A stretch of 64,000 nt of DNA from Desulfobulbus sp031547805. Its GTDB lineage: Bacteria > Desulfobacterota > Desulfobulbia > Desulfobulbales > Desulfobulbaceae. Both the position numbers and the translations under genes were made by a program. Shown in pieces: positions 7,722-18,722 of the stretch. The stretch covers positions 1 through 64,000 of the forward strand of contig NZ_JAVBRQ010000032.1 in assembly GCF_031547805.1 (NCBI RefSeq), given 5' to 3'. A model generated the notes under the pieces. It ran no database searches and was not told the DNA's origin. It saw only the letters and a program-made list of their open reading frames with translations. The stretch's first letter is position 1; each line of letters opens with the position of its first letter.

Positions 7722-8825
7722 CTATTGCTGCGGCTGTCGATCCCTTGATTCGATGAGTTCCAGCAGAACGGGGCATCGCCCGCCGGCAGGCTGCTTTCTG
7801 CCGAGTTCGGCGACGATGGCTTCGATTCGTTGCCGATCCCGGCTCGATAGTGCCGCCGGTTTTTGCAGCAGGTGCTCGCCCTGGGCGGCGATCGCGGAGA
7901 AAAACTCGGGCCGGAGGGACTCCTGGCAGCCCCGGCGGATGCGGGCATACCAGGCTTCGGCCGTGGCCGGCATTTCTTCCCGCTCGGTTTGAGGCGGGGG
8001 CGCGGTGGCCCGGGCTGGAGCCCGCGAAGCCGCGGACAGCGCCGCGACCTCCTGCCGGTGCGCATCCTGCCGCCCGGCCGCAACTTCCCGTTCGGTGTCC
8101 GCCTGCTCGGCCGGCAGCACTGCCGTTTTTTCCTTTGTCCCCTGCATTCCCCTCCTGTCCCGCTCCCTGGGCCCGTTGGCCGCCGGTGGTACTAGTCTGC
8201 CGGCGTTGCCGGCGTCGTCCGCCTTGATTTCGCGCCGGGCCGCCTCGGCCATGACCTGCGGCGGCGGTGCGGCCGCCTTAGCCGGTTCGGCGGTTGGGGC
8301 CGAAGGTTTCGGGGCGGGAAGGGGCCGGGCCGGTTGCTCCGCCGGCAATGGTTGGGTCTGGGGCGCGGCGATGTCGGCGGCGGGGGGCACGGCCGCCTCC
8401 TCCATGGCCGGCTTCGACATCGTTTTTTCCTGGAGTTGGGGCAGGTTGATTCGGTCGACCTGGGTGGAAGGCAGGGTCAGCATCAGGGCCACGCTGGCCG
8501 CTGCCGCCAGCAGCGAGCCCACGGTGGTCAAAACCCGCGGCCGCCGGACCAGCCGCAGCAGGGCGGTTTTTCTGCTGGCGGGCCGGTGCTGCCGCCATTC
8601 CCGGTCCAGTTGCAGCCACAAGGCATAGCAGGCATCGCAGCCCGCGATGTGCGCCAGGCAGGCTTGGGCTTCCTCTTGCGCCAGCCGGCCCTCGACCAGG
8701 GCCGCCAGCGTTTCTGCCTCCAGGCAGGGACCGGCGGGGCGGGGTTGCTCGCCTGCCAGGGCCAGCAGTGCCAGCCTCCGGTCCTCAGCCCTCTTGTTTT
8801 CGTGCTCGCTCATCTGATGGTTCAT
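7722..8825 (-). CDS. Membrane-anchored anti-sigma factor with zinc-finger motif
   Basis: A 367-residue protein read on the minus strand just downstream of the sigma-factor gene. The N-terminal 80 residues contain the ZAS-type motif HIAGCDACYALW (H-x3-C-x2-C), the usual sigma-binding fold. One membrane helix follows (VLTTVGSLLAAAASVALML). The remainder is Ala/Pro/Glu-rich low-complexity sequence with a more ordered C-terminal 80 residues (AWYARIRRGCQESLRPEFF), likely periplasmic. The open frame extends upstream into sigma-factor sequence; I start at the ATG whose first base is 8825, though ATG 8813 is also possible and neither has a strong ribosome site. It should hold the sigma factor inactive at the membrane until an envelope signal arrives. 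Confidence 0.82.
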   Translation of the reverse strand: MNHQMSEHENKRAEDRRLALLALAGEQPRPAGPCLEAETLAALVEGRLAQEEAQACLAHIAGCDACYALWLQLDREWRQHRPASRKTALLRLVRRPRVLTTVGSLLAAAASVALMLTLPSTQVDRINLPQLQEKTMSKPAMEEAAVPPAADIAAPQTQPLPAEQPARPLPAPKPSAPTAEPAKAAAPPPQVMAEAARREIKADDAGNAGRLVPPAANGPRERDRRGMQGTKEKTAVLPAEQADTEREVAAGRQDAHRQEVAALSAASRAPARATAPPPQTEREEMPATAEAWYARIRRGCQESLRPEFFSAIAAQGEHLLQKPAALSSRDRQRIEAIVAELGRKQPAGGRCPVLLELIESRDRQPQQ

Positions 8826-8893
8826 GGTTTCATAGCAGTGCTTTTTTCTTCCTGATCCCTTGGACGGTTCCAAGGTTCCATTGTGTCGGACGA

Positions 8894-9772
8894 TCAGCTC
8901 AGCAGGAGCCGCAGTTCCTCTTCCAGGCCGACCTCGGCCAGGTCCTGCCGCAGGCGGGCTAACAGCCGCCGCAGCCGGCCGTGGGTCTGATGCCGGTTCC
9001 AGCCGAGCAGCCTGCCCGCCTCGGCCACGGCTACCCCGTCCCGATAGCAGAGTTTGAGCAACAGTCGCTCCTCGGGCGTCAGCGGCAGGGCGATCGTCGC
9101 CAGCCGTTCCAGAAGGCGGGGATCGATTTCGCCGCCGATATTGCCGTCGAACAGCAGCCGGCCGAGCACGGCGAACAGGCGGTGCCGTTCTTCCCGGGCC
9201 AACCGTTCCTCCTGGTGCGAACAGTCGTCCTCGGTCCCGGGCAAGACCGTGGTTTCGTCCAATCCGACCGACTCGCCCGAGCGGGCGCCGCAATCGGGTA
9301 TTTCGCCAAGAATGCGGTAGGCCGCCTCCTCGGCGGCCCGCACCGGGCCGGGCAGGCCGTTGCCGGCCATGGCCGCGGCCTCGCCGGGGGCAAGGCGCTC
9401 CAGGCAGAGCAGGCGGAACAGGGTGAGCCAGATGCCGCCCAGACGGCGGATCCAGGCGGGCGGCTTGCTCCGGCCGAAGCGCTTGCGGGCGAAATCCTCC
9501 AGCAGGCGGAGGGTGAGGGCGACGATGTAGGTGGTCAGGGTCGAACGGCCGGCAAAGGCGCGGAGCCGGCGCCAGTCGTCGCGCGCCAATCCCTCCATGA
9601 CAAAAAGCGCCGCCTCTTCCGCCATCGCCCCTTGGGGAAAGCGGCGCGCGGCCAGCCGGTTGACGGCCTGCCAGTGCGCCATGGCCTGCTGCTGCCAGGG
9701 ATTGGCCGAGGTTGTCCGGTCCTGTGCGGTCAAGACGCGCTCCGGCAATTTTTTTTCAGAATGCCGCGACAC
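8894..9772 (-). CDS. Sigma-70 family RNA polymerase sigma factor (ECF-like)
   Basis: About 292 residues if translated from the GTG at 9772, which has GGAG nine bases upstream. The C-terminal region is a clear sigma region 4: LTPEERLLLKLCYRDGVAV, then AEAGRLLGWNRHQTHGRL as the helix-turn-helix. The N-terminal part (FAGRSTLTTYIVALTLRLLEDFARKRFGR) fits region 2. A long middle section between regions 2 and 4 is unusual for an ECF factor. It is followed by its presumed anti-sigma factor and is divergent from a von Willebrand lipoprotein gene, so all three probably form one envelope-stress unit. The frame could start as far back as 9865, overlapping the divergent gene, which I consider unlikely. 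Confidence 0.82.
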   Translation of the reverse strand: MSRHSEKKLPERVLTAQDRTTSANPWQQQAMAHWQAVNRLAARRFPQGAMAEEAALFVMEGLARDDWRRLRAFAGRSTLTTYIVALTLRLLEDFARKRFGRSKPPAWIRRLGGIWLTLFRLLCLERLAPGEAAAMAGNGLPGPVRAAEEAAYRILGEIPDCGARSGESVGLDETTVLPGTEDDCSHQEERLAREERHRLFAVLGRLLFDGNIGGEIDPRLLERLATIALPLTPEERLLLKLCYRDGVAVAEAGRLLGWNRHQTHGRLRRLLARLRQDLAEVGLEEELRLLLS

Positions 9773-9864
9773 ATTGCCAACTCCGTGCCGTCCAATCGGA
9801 CAAAAGCGGCCGCCATGCCGGTCGGCCGTCCCGTACAACCTCGAGTTGCTCAAAGGAGCCCGCA

Positions 9865-11670
9865 ATGCGACGACCTATGTTGATCACCCTGTTGACCCTC
9901 CTGTTCCTGGCCGGCTGTTCCGCGCCGACCCCGGAATCGAACACAGCAAAAGAACCCGGCGCCGGTGCCGGTCCGACGGTTGCGACCGAGTCCGTGGCCC
10001 CGGACGAAAGCACGCTGCGGATCAATCCCGCGACCCTAGCCGAAGCCGAGCCCCATGCCAAGGTCGAGGTCCAGGCCGAGGCCGAACGAAAAGATGTGGC
10101 CCGGCCGTCGCCCATGCCGGCCGATGCGATGGCCGCGGCCCCTGCGAAGGAGGTCGGGCAGCGCGGCCTGGTACTCCCCCGACAGGCCGCGCCGGCCAGC
10201 CTGTCCCCGCCGGCCTGGAACCGCGAATCCTACAATGCCGTCCAGGAAAACGGATTTGTCAACGTCAGCCGCAGTCCGCTTTCCACCTTCGGTATCGATG
10301 TCGATACCGCCAGCTACGCCAATGTCCGCCGGTTCGTCAACAGCGGCGCCCTGCCGCCGGTGGGCGCGGTCCGGATCGAGGAGATGGTCAATGCCTTCTC
10401 CTACGACTATCCGGACCCGGAAGGCCGCGATCCGGTTGCGTTGAGCGCCGAAGTCGGACCCAGCCCCTTCCACTCCGGCTATCAGCTGGCCCGGATCGGA
10501 CTTGCGGCCAAGGAGATGGGCAAGGAGCAGCTGCCGCCCTCGAACCTGGTCCTGCTGATCGATGTTTCCGGGTCGATGCAGGACGCCAACAAGCTGCCGC
10601 TGCTCAAGCAGGCCCTGCCGCTTCTGGTCCGGCAAATGGGCGCGCGTGACCGGGTGGCGGTGGTGGTCTATGCCGGAGCCGACAGCGTGGTGCTGCAACC
10701 CACGCCCGGCAATCGGCAGCGGGAGATCCTGGCCGCCATCGAGGGGCTGCGGGCGGGTGGGTCCACCCATGCCTCCGCCGGCATCCGCGCGGCCTATCGG
10801 CTGGCCCGCAAGAGCTTTCTGCCCGACGGCAACAATCGGGTCATCTTGGCCTCGGACGGCGATTTCAATGTCGGCGTCACCAGCCGCGACGAATTGCAGC
10901 GCCTGATCGAGACCGAACGCCAGGCCGGGGTCCACCTCACCGTGCTCGGCTTCGGCATGGGTAACTATCATGATGATACCATGGAAATTCTCGCCGACAA
11001 GGGCAACGGCAACTACGCTTACATCGACAGCTTGCTGGAGGCCGAGAAGGTGCTGGTCAAGGAGTTGAGCGGCACCCTGTTCACCCTGGCGGGCGACGTC
11101 AAGATGCAGGTCGAGTTCAATCCGGCCCGGGTGGGGGCCTACCGGCTGATCGGCTATGAAAACCGTGCGTTGGCCGCCGAGGATTTCCGCGACGATCGCA
11201 AGGATGCCGGCGAGATCGGGGTCGGCCACCGGGTCACTGCCCTGTATGAACTGATCCCGGCCGGCCATTCCGCGGTGCCCCGGCTCGATTCCCTCAGGTA
11301 CCAAGCGGTGCCGCCGGCGCCGGCGGAAGACAGCGCGGAACTGCTGACCGTCAAGCTGCGCTACAAACCGCGGGGCAGCGAGACTTCCCGGCAAATGAGC
11401 CTGCCGGTGCGCGAAGCCTCCGGCCTTCGTACCAGCGTCGATTTCCGTTTCGCCGCCGCCGTGGCCGGGTACGGCATGTTGCTGACCCATTCCGAGCACC
11501 TCGGCACCTTCACCTGGGACCAGTGCCTGGATTTGGCGCGTTCGGGCCGAGGATTCGACGCCGAGGGCCAGCGGGCCGAGTTGTACCGGCTGGTCGTGGC
11601 CAGCAGTTTGCTGGCCCGGCAGCAGGAGGGGCGGAAGCCGGGGGGCGAGCCGCTGCCCGTGCTCAGGTGA
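9865..11670 (+). CDS. Lipoprotein with von Willebrand factor A domain (YfbK-like)
   Basis: A 601-residue lipoprotein. The signal peptide ends in the lipobox LAGC with Cys18 as the lipidated residue. After an Ala/Glu-rich linker comes a conserved segment (SRSPLSTFGIDVDTASYANV) typical of YfbK-type proteins, then a von Willebrand A domain whose metal site starts at DVSGS (residues 233-237). The C-terminal 200 residues match the extension found in this family (RQMSLPVREASGLRT and a final FAAAVAGYGMLL helix). AAAGGAG at 9852-9858 fixes the start. The family is often found beside sigma/anti-sigma pairs; role unknown, likely at the outer or inner membrane facing the periplasm. Confidence 0.92.
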   Translation: MRRPMLITLLTLLFLAGCSAPTPESNTAKEPGAGAGPTVATESVAPDESTLRINPATLAEAEPHAKVEVQAEAERKDVARPSPMPADAMAAAPAKEVGQRGLVLPRQAAPASLSPPAWNRESYNAVQENGFVNVSRSPLSTFGIDVDTASYANVRRFVNSGALPPVGAVRIEEMVNAFSYDYPDPEGRDPVALSAEVGPSPFHSGYQLARIGLAAKEMGKEQLPPSNLVLLIDVSGSMQDANKLPLLKQALPLLVRQMGARDRVAVVVYAGADSVVLQPTPGNRQREILAAIEGLRAGGSTHASAGIRAAYRLARKSFLPDGNNRVILASDGDFNVGVTSRDELQRLIETERQAGVHLTVLGFGMGNYHDDTMEILADKGNGNYAYIDSLLEAEKVLVKELSGTLFTLAGDVKMQVEFNPARVGAYRLIGYENRALAAEDFRDDRKDAGEIGVGHRVTALYELIPAGHSAVPRLDSLRYQAVPPAPAEDSAELLTVKLRYKPRGSETSRQMSLPVREASGLRTSVDFRFAAAVAGYGMLLTHSEHLGTFTWDQCLDLARSGRGFDAEGQRAELYRLVVASSLLARQQEGRKPGGEPLPVLR

Positions 11671-12157
11671 ACAGGGCGGGCCAGTCGAGGCAGGGGAAGG
11701 TGCGGTGGAGCAGGTGATCGTCATCCGCCAGCCGCACCTCCAGATTGTCGAACGCGGCCCGCGCCAGGGGGATGACTAGGTCCGGCGGGCAGACCGTGTC
11801 ATGCGCGCCGATCGCCAGAAACACCGGGATCGCCAGAGTGGCCGGCGGCGGCCGGTAGTCGTTGAAATTGAGCGCCGGGGCCAGCAGGACCAGCCGCCGG
11901 CAGCGCTCGGGATGGCGGGCGGCGAAGCAGGCGGCCATCAGGCCGCCGAAGCTCGAACCCACCAGGATCAGTTGTTCGACTCCGGCGGTTTGTTCTTCCA
12001 ATTGGGTGAGCCGGTGGCCGAGCTCGCCGTGATAATCCCGCATGCCGACCTGGGGAAAATAGGCGCGGAACCATTGGGCCTTGGTACCCTTGGTGGAGGA
12101 GTCAAGCCCGTGGAGAAAAAGGATGGTGGCCGGCGGCCGGGACCATGCGGGTGCCAT
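11663..12157 (-). CDS. YqiA-like alpha/beta-hydrolase (esterase)
   Basis: A 164-residue short alpha/beta hydrolase. The N-terminal ILFLHGLDSSTKGTKA gives the oxyanion HG motif of the family. The nucleophile elbow is GSSFGG, the Asp of the triad is probably in AIGAHDTVCPP, and the His in DDDHLLHR. Length and motifs fit the YqiA/UPF0227 esterases, which lack the lid of larger hydrolases. Natural substrate is unknown. It converges with the von Willebrand lipoprotein gene, overlapping it by eight bases at the 3' ends. Confidence 0.87.
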   Translation of the reverse strand: MAPAWSRPPATILFLHGLDSSTKGTKAQWFRAYFPQVGMRDYHGELGHRLTQLEEQTAGVEQLILVGSSFGGLMAACFAARHPERCRRLVLLAPALNFNDYRPPPATLAIPVFLAIGAHDTVCPPDLVIPLARAAFDNLEVRLADDDHLLHRTFPCLDWPALFT

Positions 12158-12415
12158 GCGGATTCCTTGCGGCTGGAGGAGGCGAAGACATCCCGGCTGG
12201 AACGCGGAGGGGCCGGGATGCCGGATTCAGCTTGCGGTTATACCCCATCCCCTTGTGCCGGCAACCTGTTTTTCTTCGGATAGCCAAAGGCGAAGATCAG
12301 AAAAATCGTTTCTTTCCGGCGGGATGCGGAAAAGGCTTGCCCTTCCGCAACGAACCGTTTTTGGTGATGCTCGGGATGTTTGCGCGGGATAACCAACAAC
12401 GAGGGAGGCGCGAGG

Positions 12416-13819
<1,404 letters not shown>

Positions 13820-13828
13820 GGCAGGTCC

Positions 13829-14269
13829 TCAGGCCGCGTCTCCCGGCGCTTCGCCCAGCCGGGTTTTGTCGATCGGCTGTTTTTTGCCTTCCCGGTCGAT
13901 GGCCACGTAGGTGAATGCCGCCTCGGTGACCTTGAAGGTGGTGAACTGATCCTTGCCGGCGTGGAGAATCGGCCGCACCCACACCTCGAGCATGACGGTC
14001 ACCGAGGTGGTGCCCACCCGCTTGATCCGGCCGTAGCAGCACACCACGTCGCCCACCCGGACCGGCTTGATGAATTGCATGCTTTCCACCGCCACGGTGG
14101 CGGTGCGGGTGCGGGTCACCTCCTTGGCCATCATGCTGCCGGCCAGGTCCATCTGCGCCATCAGCCAACCGCCGAAGATGTCGCCGTTGAAACTGGTGTC
14201 GGCCGGCATGGGCATGGTGCGCAGGAGCAGTTCGCCCTGCGGTCCGGGAACGTCGGTCGGGGTCGTCAT
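13829..14269 (-). CDS. Acyl-CoA thioesterase, YciA-type hotdog fold
   Basis: A 146-residue single hotdog-domain thioesterase. The helix segment NGDIFGGWLMAQMDLAGSMM carries the catalytic Asp in the usual D-IFGG-W-M-D arrangement, and the later stretch VRVGDVVCCYGRIKRVGTTS is the conserved second strand pair. Such enzymes hydrolyse a broad range of acyl-CoAs and act as hexamers in the cytoplasm. AAGGAG precedes the ATG by six bases. It is divergent from the selenoprotein-biotin operon, with about 185 bases between the two starts that must hold both promoters. Confidence 0.9.
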   Translation of the reverse strand: MTTPTDVPGPQGELLLRTMPMPADTSFNGDIFGGWLMAQMDLAGSMMAKEVTRTRTATVAVESMQFIKPVRVGDVVCCYGRIKRVGTTSVTVMLEVWVRPILHAGKDQFTTFKVTEAAFTYVAIDREGKKQPIDKTRLGEAPGDAA

Positions 14270-14454
14270 GGTTGCGTCTCCTTGGGTGGATGCGAAGGGT
14301 GGTCGAGGTGTCTATAGTGGATTTTGCTTCGTTGGGGAATGGGCAATCGACCGAAAATACTGTGGTGGCCGGCCCGGCCCGCGGGTATAGTAAGCGATTG
14401 CGGCCGCTGGCCCGTGCCGGCGGCATTGCCCGGAAGACAACCGTGGAGGAAACG

Positions 14455-14802
14455 ATGGAAATCGATTGGGCCTATTTGCGCAAGGGCTGAGCCTCGTGCG
14501 GCAAGGCACAGGATGTGCTGCATGAGAACAAGATGACGCCGTTGCGGGTCGACGACGCCAGAAAGACGCCGCTGGCCGGCGAGGCGGCCTGGCGGGTGCT
14601 GGCCGGCGCCAAAGAGATTCTGGTGGCCAAGGGCAAGAACTACCAGGTCTTCGATCCCCGCACCGATGACAAAAAGGCGATCCTGGCCGCGGCATCGGGC
14701 CGGACCGGCAACCTGCGGGCGCCGGTGCTGCGATCGGGCGATCGGATCTTCGTGGGCTTCAGCGAAAGCCTGTACGTCCGGATCGCGGAGGGGCGGCCAT
14801 GA
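14455..14802 (+). CDS. ArsC/Spx-like thioredoxin-fold selenoprotein (UGA = Sec at codon 12)
   Basis: The ATG at 14455 has GGAGGA at 14445-14450. Codon 12 (14488-14490) is TGA, in the context YLRKG-U-ASCGKAQ, and the frame stays open to the TGA at 14800-14802, giving 115 residues. Position 12 is where ArsC and Spx proteins carry their catalytic Cys in a GCxxC-KA context, so translation as selenocysteine makes a UxxC redox motif. The C-terminal part fits the same fold: GNLRAPVLRSGDRIFVGF corresponds to the family's R-P-V-L ... GF segment with the cis-Pro. A SECIS-like hairpin directly follows the UGA. The stop overlaps the bioF ATG by four bases. An ORF finder would report only the downstream fragment. 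Exact reaction is unknown: arsenate reductase or a thiol oxidoreductase. A nonsense pseudogene is possible but less likely. Confidence 0.82.
14493..14526 (+). promoter_or_regulatory. Bacterial SECIS-like hairpin downstream of the UGA codon
   Basis: CUCGUGC (14493-14499) pairs with GCAUGAG (14520-14526), seven pairs including one G-U. An upper stem GCAC/GUGC (14506-14509 with 14515-14518) closes a five-base AGGAU loop with G at its second position. The loop starts 19 bases after the UGA, inside the spacing known to work for SelB-bound bacterial SECIS elements (about 16-37 bases). The arrangement lies wholly within the coding sequence, as in bacteria. Confidence 0.7.
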
Positions 14803-15980
14803 GCGATTTCAGCCGCCAACTGGCCGAACAGCTGGCCGAGATCGACCGCCAGGGACAACGGCGCCAGCTGGTGCCGGTGACCCATCTGGCCCACGGCCGC
14901 ATCGCCATCGACGGCCGCGAGTATCTTAACCTGGCCGGCAACGATTATTTGGGCCTGGCCGCCAACCAAGCAATGCTCGCGGATTTTTACCGGCAGCAGG
15001 ACGAGGGCAACCTGCTGGCCTGCTACGGCCTGGGCAGTACCGCTTCCCGGCTGATGACCGGCAACACCCGGCCCTACGCCGAGCTGGAGCGCGGGCTGGC
15101 CGCCCTGTACGGGACCGAGGCCGCCCTGGTGTTCAATTCCGGCTATCACCTCAACGTCGGCATCCTGCCCGCCCTGGCCGGCAAGCAGGACCTGATCCTG
15201 GCCGACAAGCTCTGCCATGCCAGCCTGATCGACGGCATGCGCCTGTCCCTGGCCAAGGTCGTCCGCTATCCCCACCTCGATTACCGGGCCATCGAACGCA
15301 TCCTGACCAAGGACCGGGACCGCTTTCGCCAGGTGTTCATCGTCACCGAATCGATTTTCAGCATGGACGGCGACCTGGCCGACCTCGCCGAGCTGGTGCG
15401 GATCAAGGAGCGGTTTGCGGCGGTGCTGTACGTCGACGAGGCGCACGGGGCCGGCATCCGGGGGGACAGCGGCTGCGGCCTTGCCGAAGAGCAGGGGGTG
15501 CGGCAGGCGATCGAGATTCTGACCGGCACCTTCGGCAAGGCCTACGGCGGGCAGGGGGCCTTTGTGGTCGGCTCGCGGCTGCTGGTCGATACCCTGATCA
15601 ACACGGCCCGGCCGCAGATTTTCTCCACCGGCCTGCCGCCGGTCTCGGTTCATTGGCTGGAGACGGTCCTGACGAGGATTCCGCACCTGCGCCGGGAACG
15701 AGCCAAGGTTGCCGAGCTGTCCCAACGGCTGCGCGATCAATTGCGGCAAGCCGGCCTCCAAACCATGGGCAATTCCAACATCGTGCCGGTGGTGATCGGC
15801 GATGCGGCCAGAACGGTGGCCGCGGCCGAGCGGGTCTGCGCGGCGGGCTACTGGGTCAAGGCGGTGCGGCCGCCCACGGTGCCGGCCGGGACCTCGCGGC
15901 TGCGGTTGTCGCTGAACGCGGCCATGGACTGGGAGCAACTGGCGCCCCTGCCCGCGATCATCAAGACCGCGTTGGACTGA
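14799..15980 (+). CDS. bioF: 8-amino-7-oxononanoate synthase
   Basis: A 393-residue PLP enzyme that condenses pimeloyl-ACP or pimeloyl-CoA with L-alanine in the first committed ring-assembly step of biotin synthesis. N-terminal LNLAGNDYLGLA and FNSGYHLNVG stretches are typical. VDEAHGAGIRG includes the PLP-binding Asp and His. The Schiff-base lysine is K247 in TFGKAYGGQGAF. Its ATG overlaps the selenoprotein stop (ATGA), so translation is coupled to that gene. It is followed after four bases by bioG. No other biotin genes (bioA, bioB, bioC, bioD) are in the window. Confidence 0.95.
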   Translation: MSDFSRQLAEQLAEIDRQGQRRQLVPVTHLAHGRIAIDGREYLNLAGNDYLGLAANQAMLADFYRQQDEGNLLACYGLGSTASRLMTGNTRPYAELERGLAALYGTEAALVFNSGYHLNVGILPALAGKQDLILADKLCHASLIDGMRLSLAKVVRYPHLDYRAIERILTKDRDRFRQVFIVTESIFSMDGDLADLAELVRIKERFAAVLYVDEAHGAGIRGDSGCGLAEEQGVRQAIEILTGTFGKAYGGQGAFVVGSRLLVDTLINTARPQIFSTGLPPVSVHWLETVLTRIPHLRRERAKVAELSQRLRDQLRQAGLQTMGNSNIVPVVIGDAARTVAAAERVCAAGYWVKAVRPPTVPAGTSRLRLSLNAAMDWEQLAPLPAIIKTALD

Positions 15981-15984
15981 GCCC

Positions 15985-16644
15985 ATGCGGACCGCGTGGC
16001 TGCAGCGCCATCAGGGGCGGGAATGCATTCTGTTCTTCAGCGGTTGGGGCATGGACCCGGCCCCGTTCGCCCCGGTGCCCGCCGCCGATCTCGATCTCTG
16101 CATGTTCTACGATTACCGGACCACCTCGCCGGTCGATCCGGGGGCCTTTGCCGGCTACCGGCGGCTGCATCTGGTCGCCTGGTCCTGGGGGGTGTGGATG
16201 GCCAGCCATCTGCTGGCCGACCGGGCCGCCCTCTTCGCCTCGGCCACGGCCATCGGCGGCACCCTGCTGCCGGTGGACCGGCAGCGCGGCATCCCGCCGG
16301 ACAGCTACGACGCCATGCTCGACCACTTCGGGCCGGAAGTGCTCGACACCTTCCACCGCGACATGTTCGACGATCCGGAGCAGTTGGGCCGGTTCCTGGC
16401 GCGACGGCCGCAACGGCCGCTTGTCGAGTTACGGGATGAAATGGCGGCCTGCCGCGACGCCTTCCTGCAAGCGGGGCCGGGCCGCGACATCTATTCCCGC
16501 GCGCTTGTCACCAGCCGCGACCGCATCTTCTCCGGCCGCAACCAGTTGCGGGCCTGGGGCAAGGGCCGGGGCGAGGCCACGGCCTGGCCGCACTTCCCCT
16601 TTTATTCGCTCGCCACGTGGCAGGACCTGCTGCCAGGGACCTGA
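15985..16644 (+). CDS. bioG: Pimeloyl-ACP methyl ester carboxylesterase, BioG (DUF452) type
   Basis: A 219-residue alpha/beta-hydrolase-like protein of the DUF452/BioG family. N-terminal ECILFFSGWGMDPAPF is the family start pattern (F-x-G-W-G-M-D). The nucleophile elbow is VAWSWGVW with Ser as catalytic residue, and the last residues HFPFYSLATWQDLL hold the probable catalytic His. BioG frees pimeloyl-ACP from its methyl ester, replacing BioH, so its place directly after bioF fits. Gap to bioF is four bases. Confidence 0.9.
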   Translation: MRTAWLQRHQGRECILFFSGWGMDPAPFAPVPAADLDLCMFYDYRTTSPVDPGAFAGYRRLHLVAWSWGVWMASHLLADRAALFASATAIGGTLLPVDRQRGIPPDSYDAMLDHFGPEVLDTFHRDMFDDPEQLGRFLARRPQRPLVELRDEMAACRDAFLQAGPGRDIYSRALVTSRDRIFSGRNQLRAWGKGRGEATAWPHFPFYSLATWQDLLPGT

Positions 16645-16847
16645 ACGGACTGCCTCTGTCGAAAATGACATCTTCGTGGGTAGACTGGGGCGGTTTTGCG
16701 TCGATCTGACACAAATGCAAAAGGTGGTTGTATAAATACTTACATTTTGGGTGAGGTTATCCTGGCAAACCGTTGGCGGGTATGGTACAAAGTTGTCAAA
16801 TTAATGGGAAGGGTCTTGCGCGGCAGGCCCGGAACCCGAGCCGGAAA

Positions 16848-16885
16848 CAGCAAGGGCTGGTTGGCGAGCCAACCAGCCCTTGCTG
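16848..16885 (-). terminator. 18-bp hairpin downstream of the tRNA-Ser pair
   Basis: Perfect arms 16848-16865 and 16868-16885 (CAGCAAGGGCTGGTTGGC and complement) with a two-base loop, followed on the minus strand by CTGTTTCC. It lies six bases past the CCA end of the tRNA-Ser(GCU) gene, so it should end or process the tRNA transcript. Confidence 0.65.
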
Positions 16886-16890
16886 ATATA

Positions 16891-16983
16891 TGGCGGAGAG
16901 AGAGGGATTCGAACCCTCGGTGGAGTATAACCCCCACACTCGCTTAGCAGGCGAGCACCATCGGCCTACTCGGTCATCTCTCC
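16891..16983 (-). tRNA. tRNA-Ser (anticodon GCU)
   Basis: On the minus strand the gene runs GGAGAGATGACCGAGTAGGC ... to an encoded CCA. The acceptor stem pairs GGAGAGA with TCTCTCC, the anticodon loop reads CTGCTAA, a long class II variable arm follows (GTGTGGGGGTTATACTCCAC), and the T loop is GGTTCGAATCC. Reads AGC/AGU serine codons. Total 93 bases including CCA. Confidence 0.95.
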
Positions 16984-17003
16984 AATGTCGGTTTCCAGTT
17001 TTC

Positions 17004-17089
17004 TGGCGGAGGGAGTAGGATTCGAACCCACGGTGCTTTCGCACAACGGTTTTCAAGACCGCCGCCTTAAACCACTCGGCCATCCCTCC
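17004..17089 (-). tRNA. tRNA-Ser (anticodon UGA)
   Basis: Minus-strand gene starting GGAGGGATGGCCGAGTGGTT and ending in an encoded CCA. The acceptor stem is GGAGGGA with TCCCTCC, the anticodon loop CTTGAAA gives UGA, and the long variable arm (TTGTGCGAAAGCACC) marks a serine tRNA. It is upstream of tRNA-Ser(GCU) in the same transcript, 20 bases apart. Confidence 0.95.
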
Positions 17090-17100
17090 ATAGCGGCAAG

Positions 17101-17129
17101 TACATACCATCTCGAAGGAACACTGTCAA
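17101..17129 (-). promoter_or_regulatory. Sigma-70 promoter of the tRNA-Ser pair
   Basis: Minus strand: TTGACA (complement of 17124-17129), a 17-base spacer, TATGTA (complement of 17101-17106), placed 12 bases before the mature tRNA 5' end. It lies in the divergent gap with nifA. Confidence 0.75.
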
Positions 17130-17150
17130 TATTACTCCTTTGGCCCCTGC

Positions 17151-18721
<1,571 letters not shown>

Positions 18722-18722
<1 letters not shown>

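Noticed and set aside
10036..11724. 562-codon minus-strand frame opposite the von Willebrand lipoprotein
   Set aside because: The plus-strand gene has a signal peptide, lipobox and metal site; the antisense frame has none.
14488..14490. In-frame TGA read as a plain nonsense mutation
   Set aside because: Its position on the catalytic Cys codon, the following SECIS-like hairpin and the intact downstream frame fit selenocysteine better. Not fully excluded.
16740..17110. Short protein frames over the tRNA-Ser pair
   Set aside because: They overlap well-formed serine tRNA genes and have no family resemblance.
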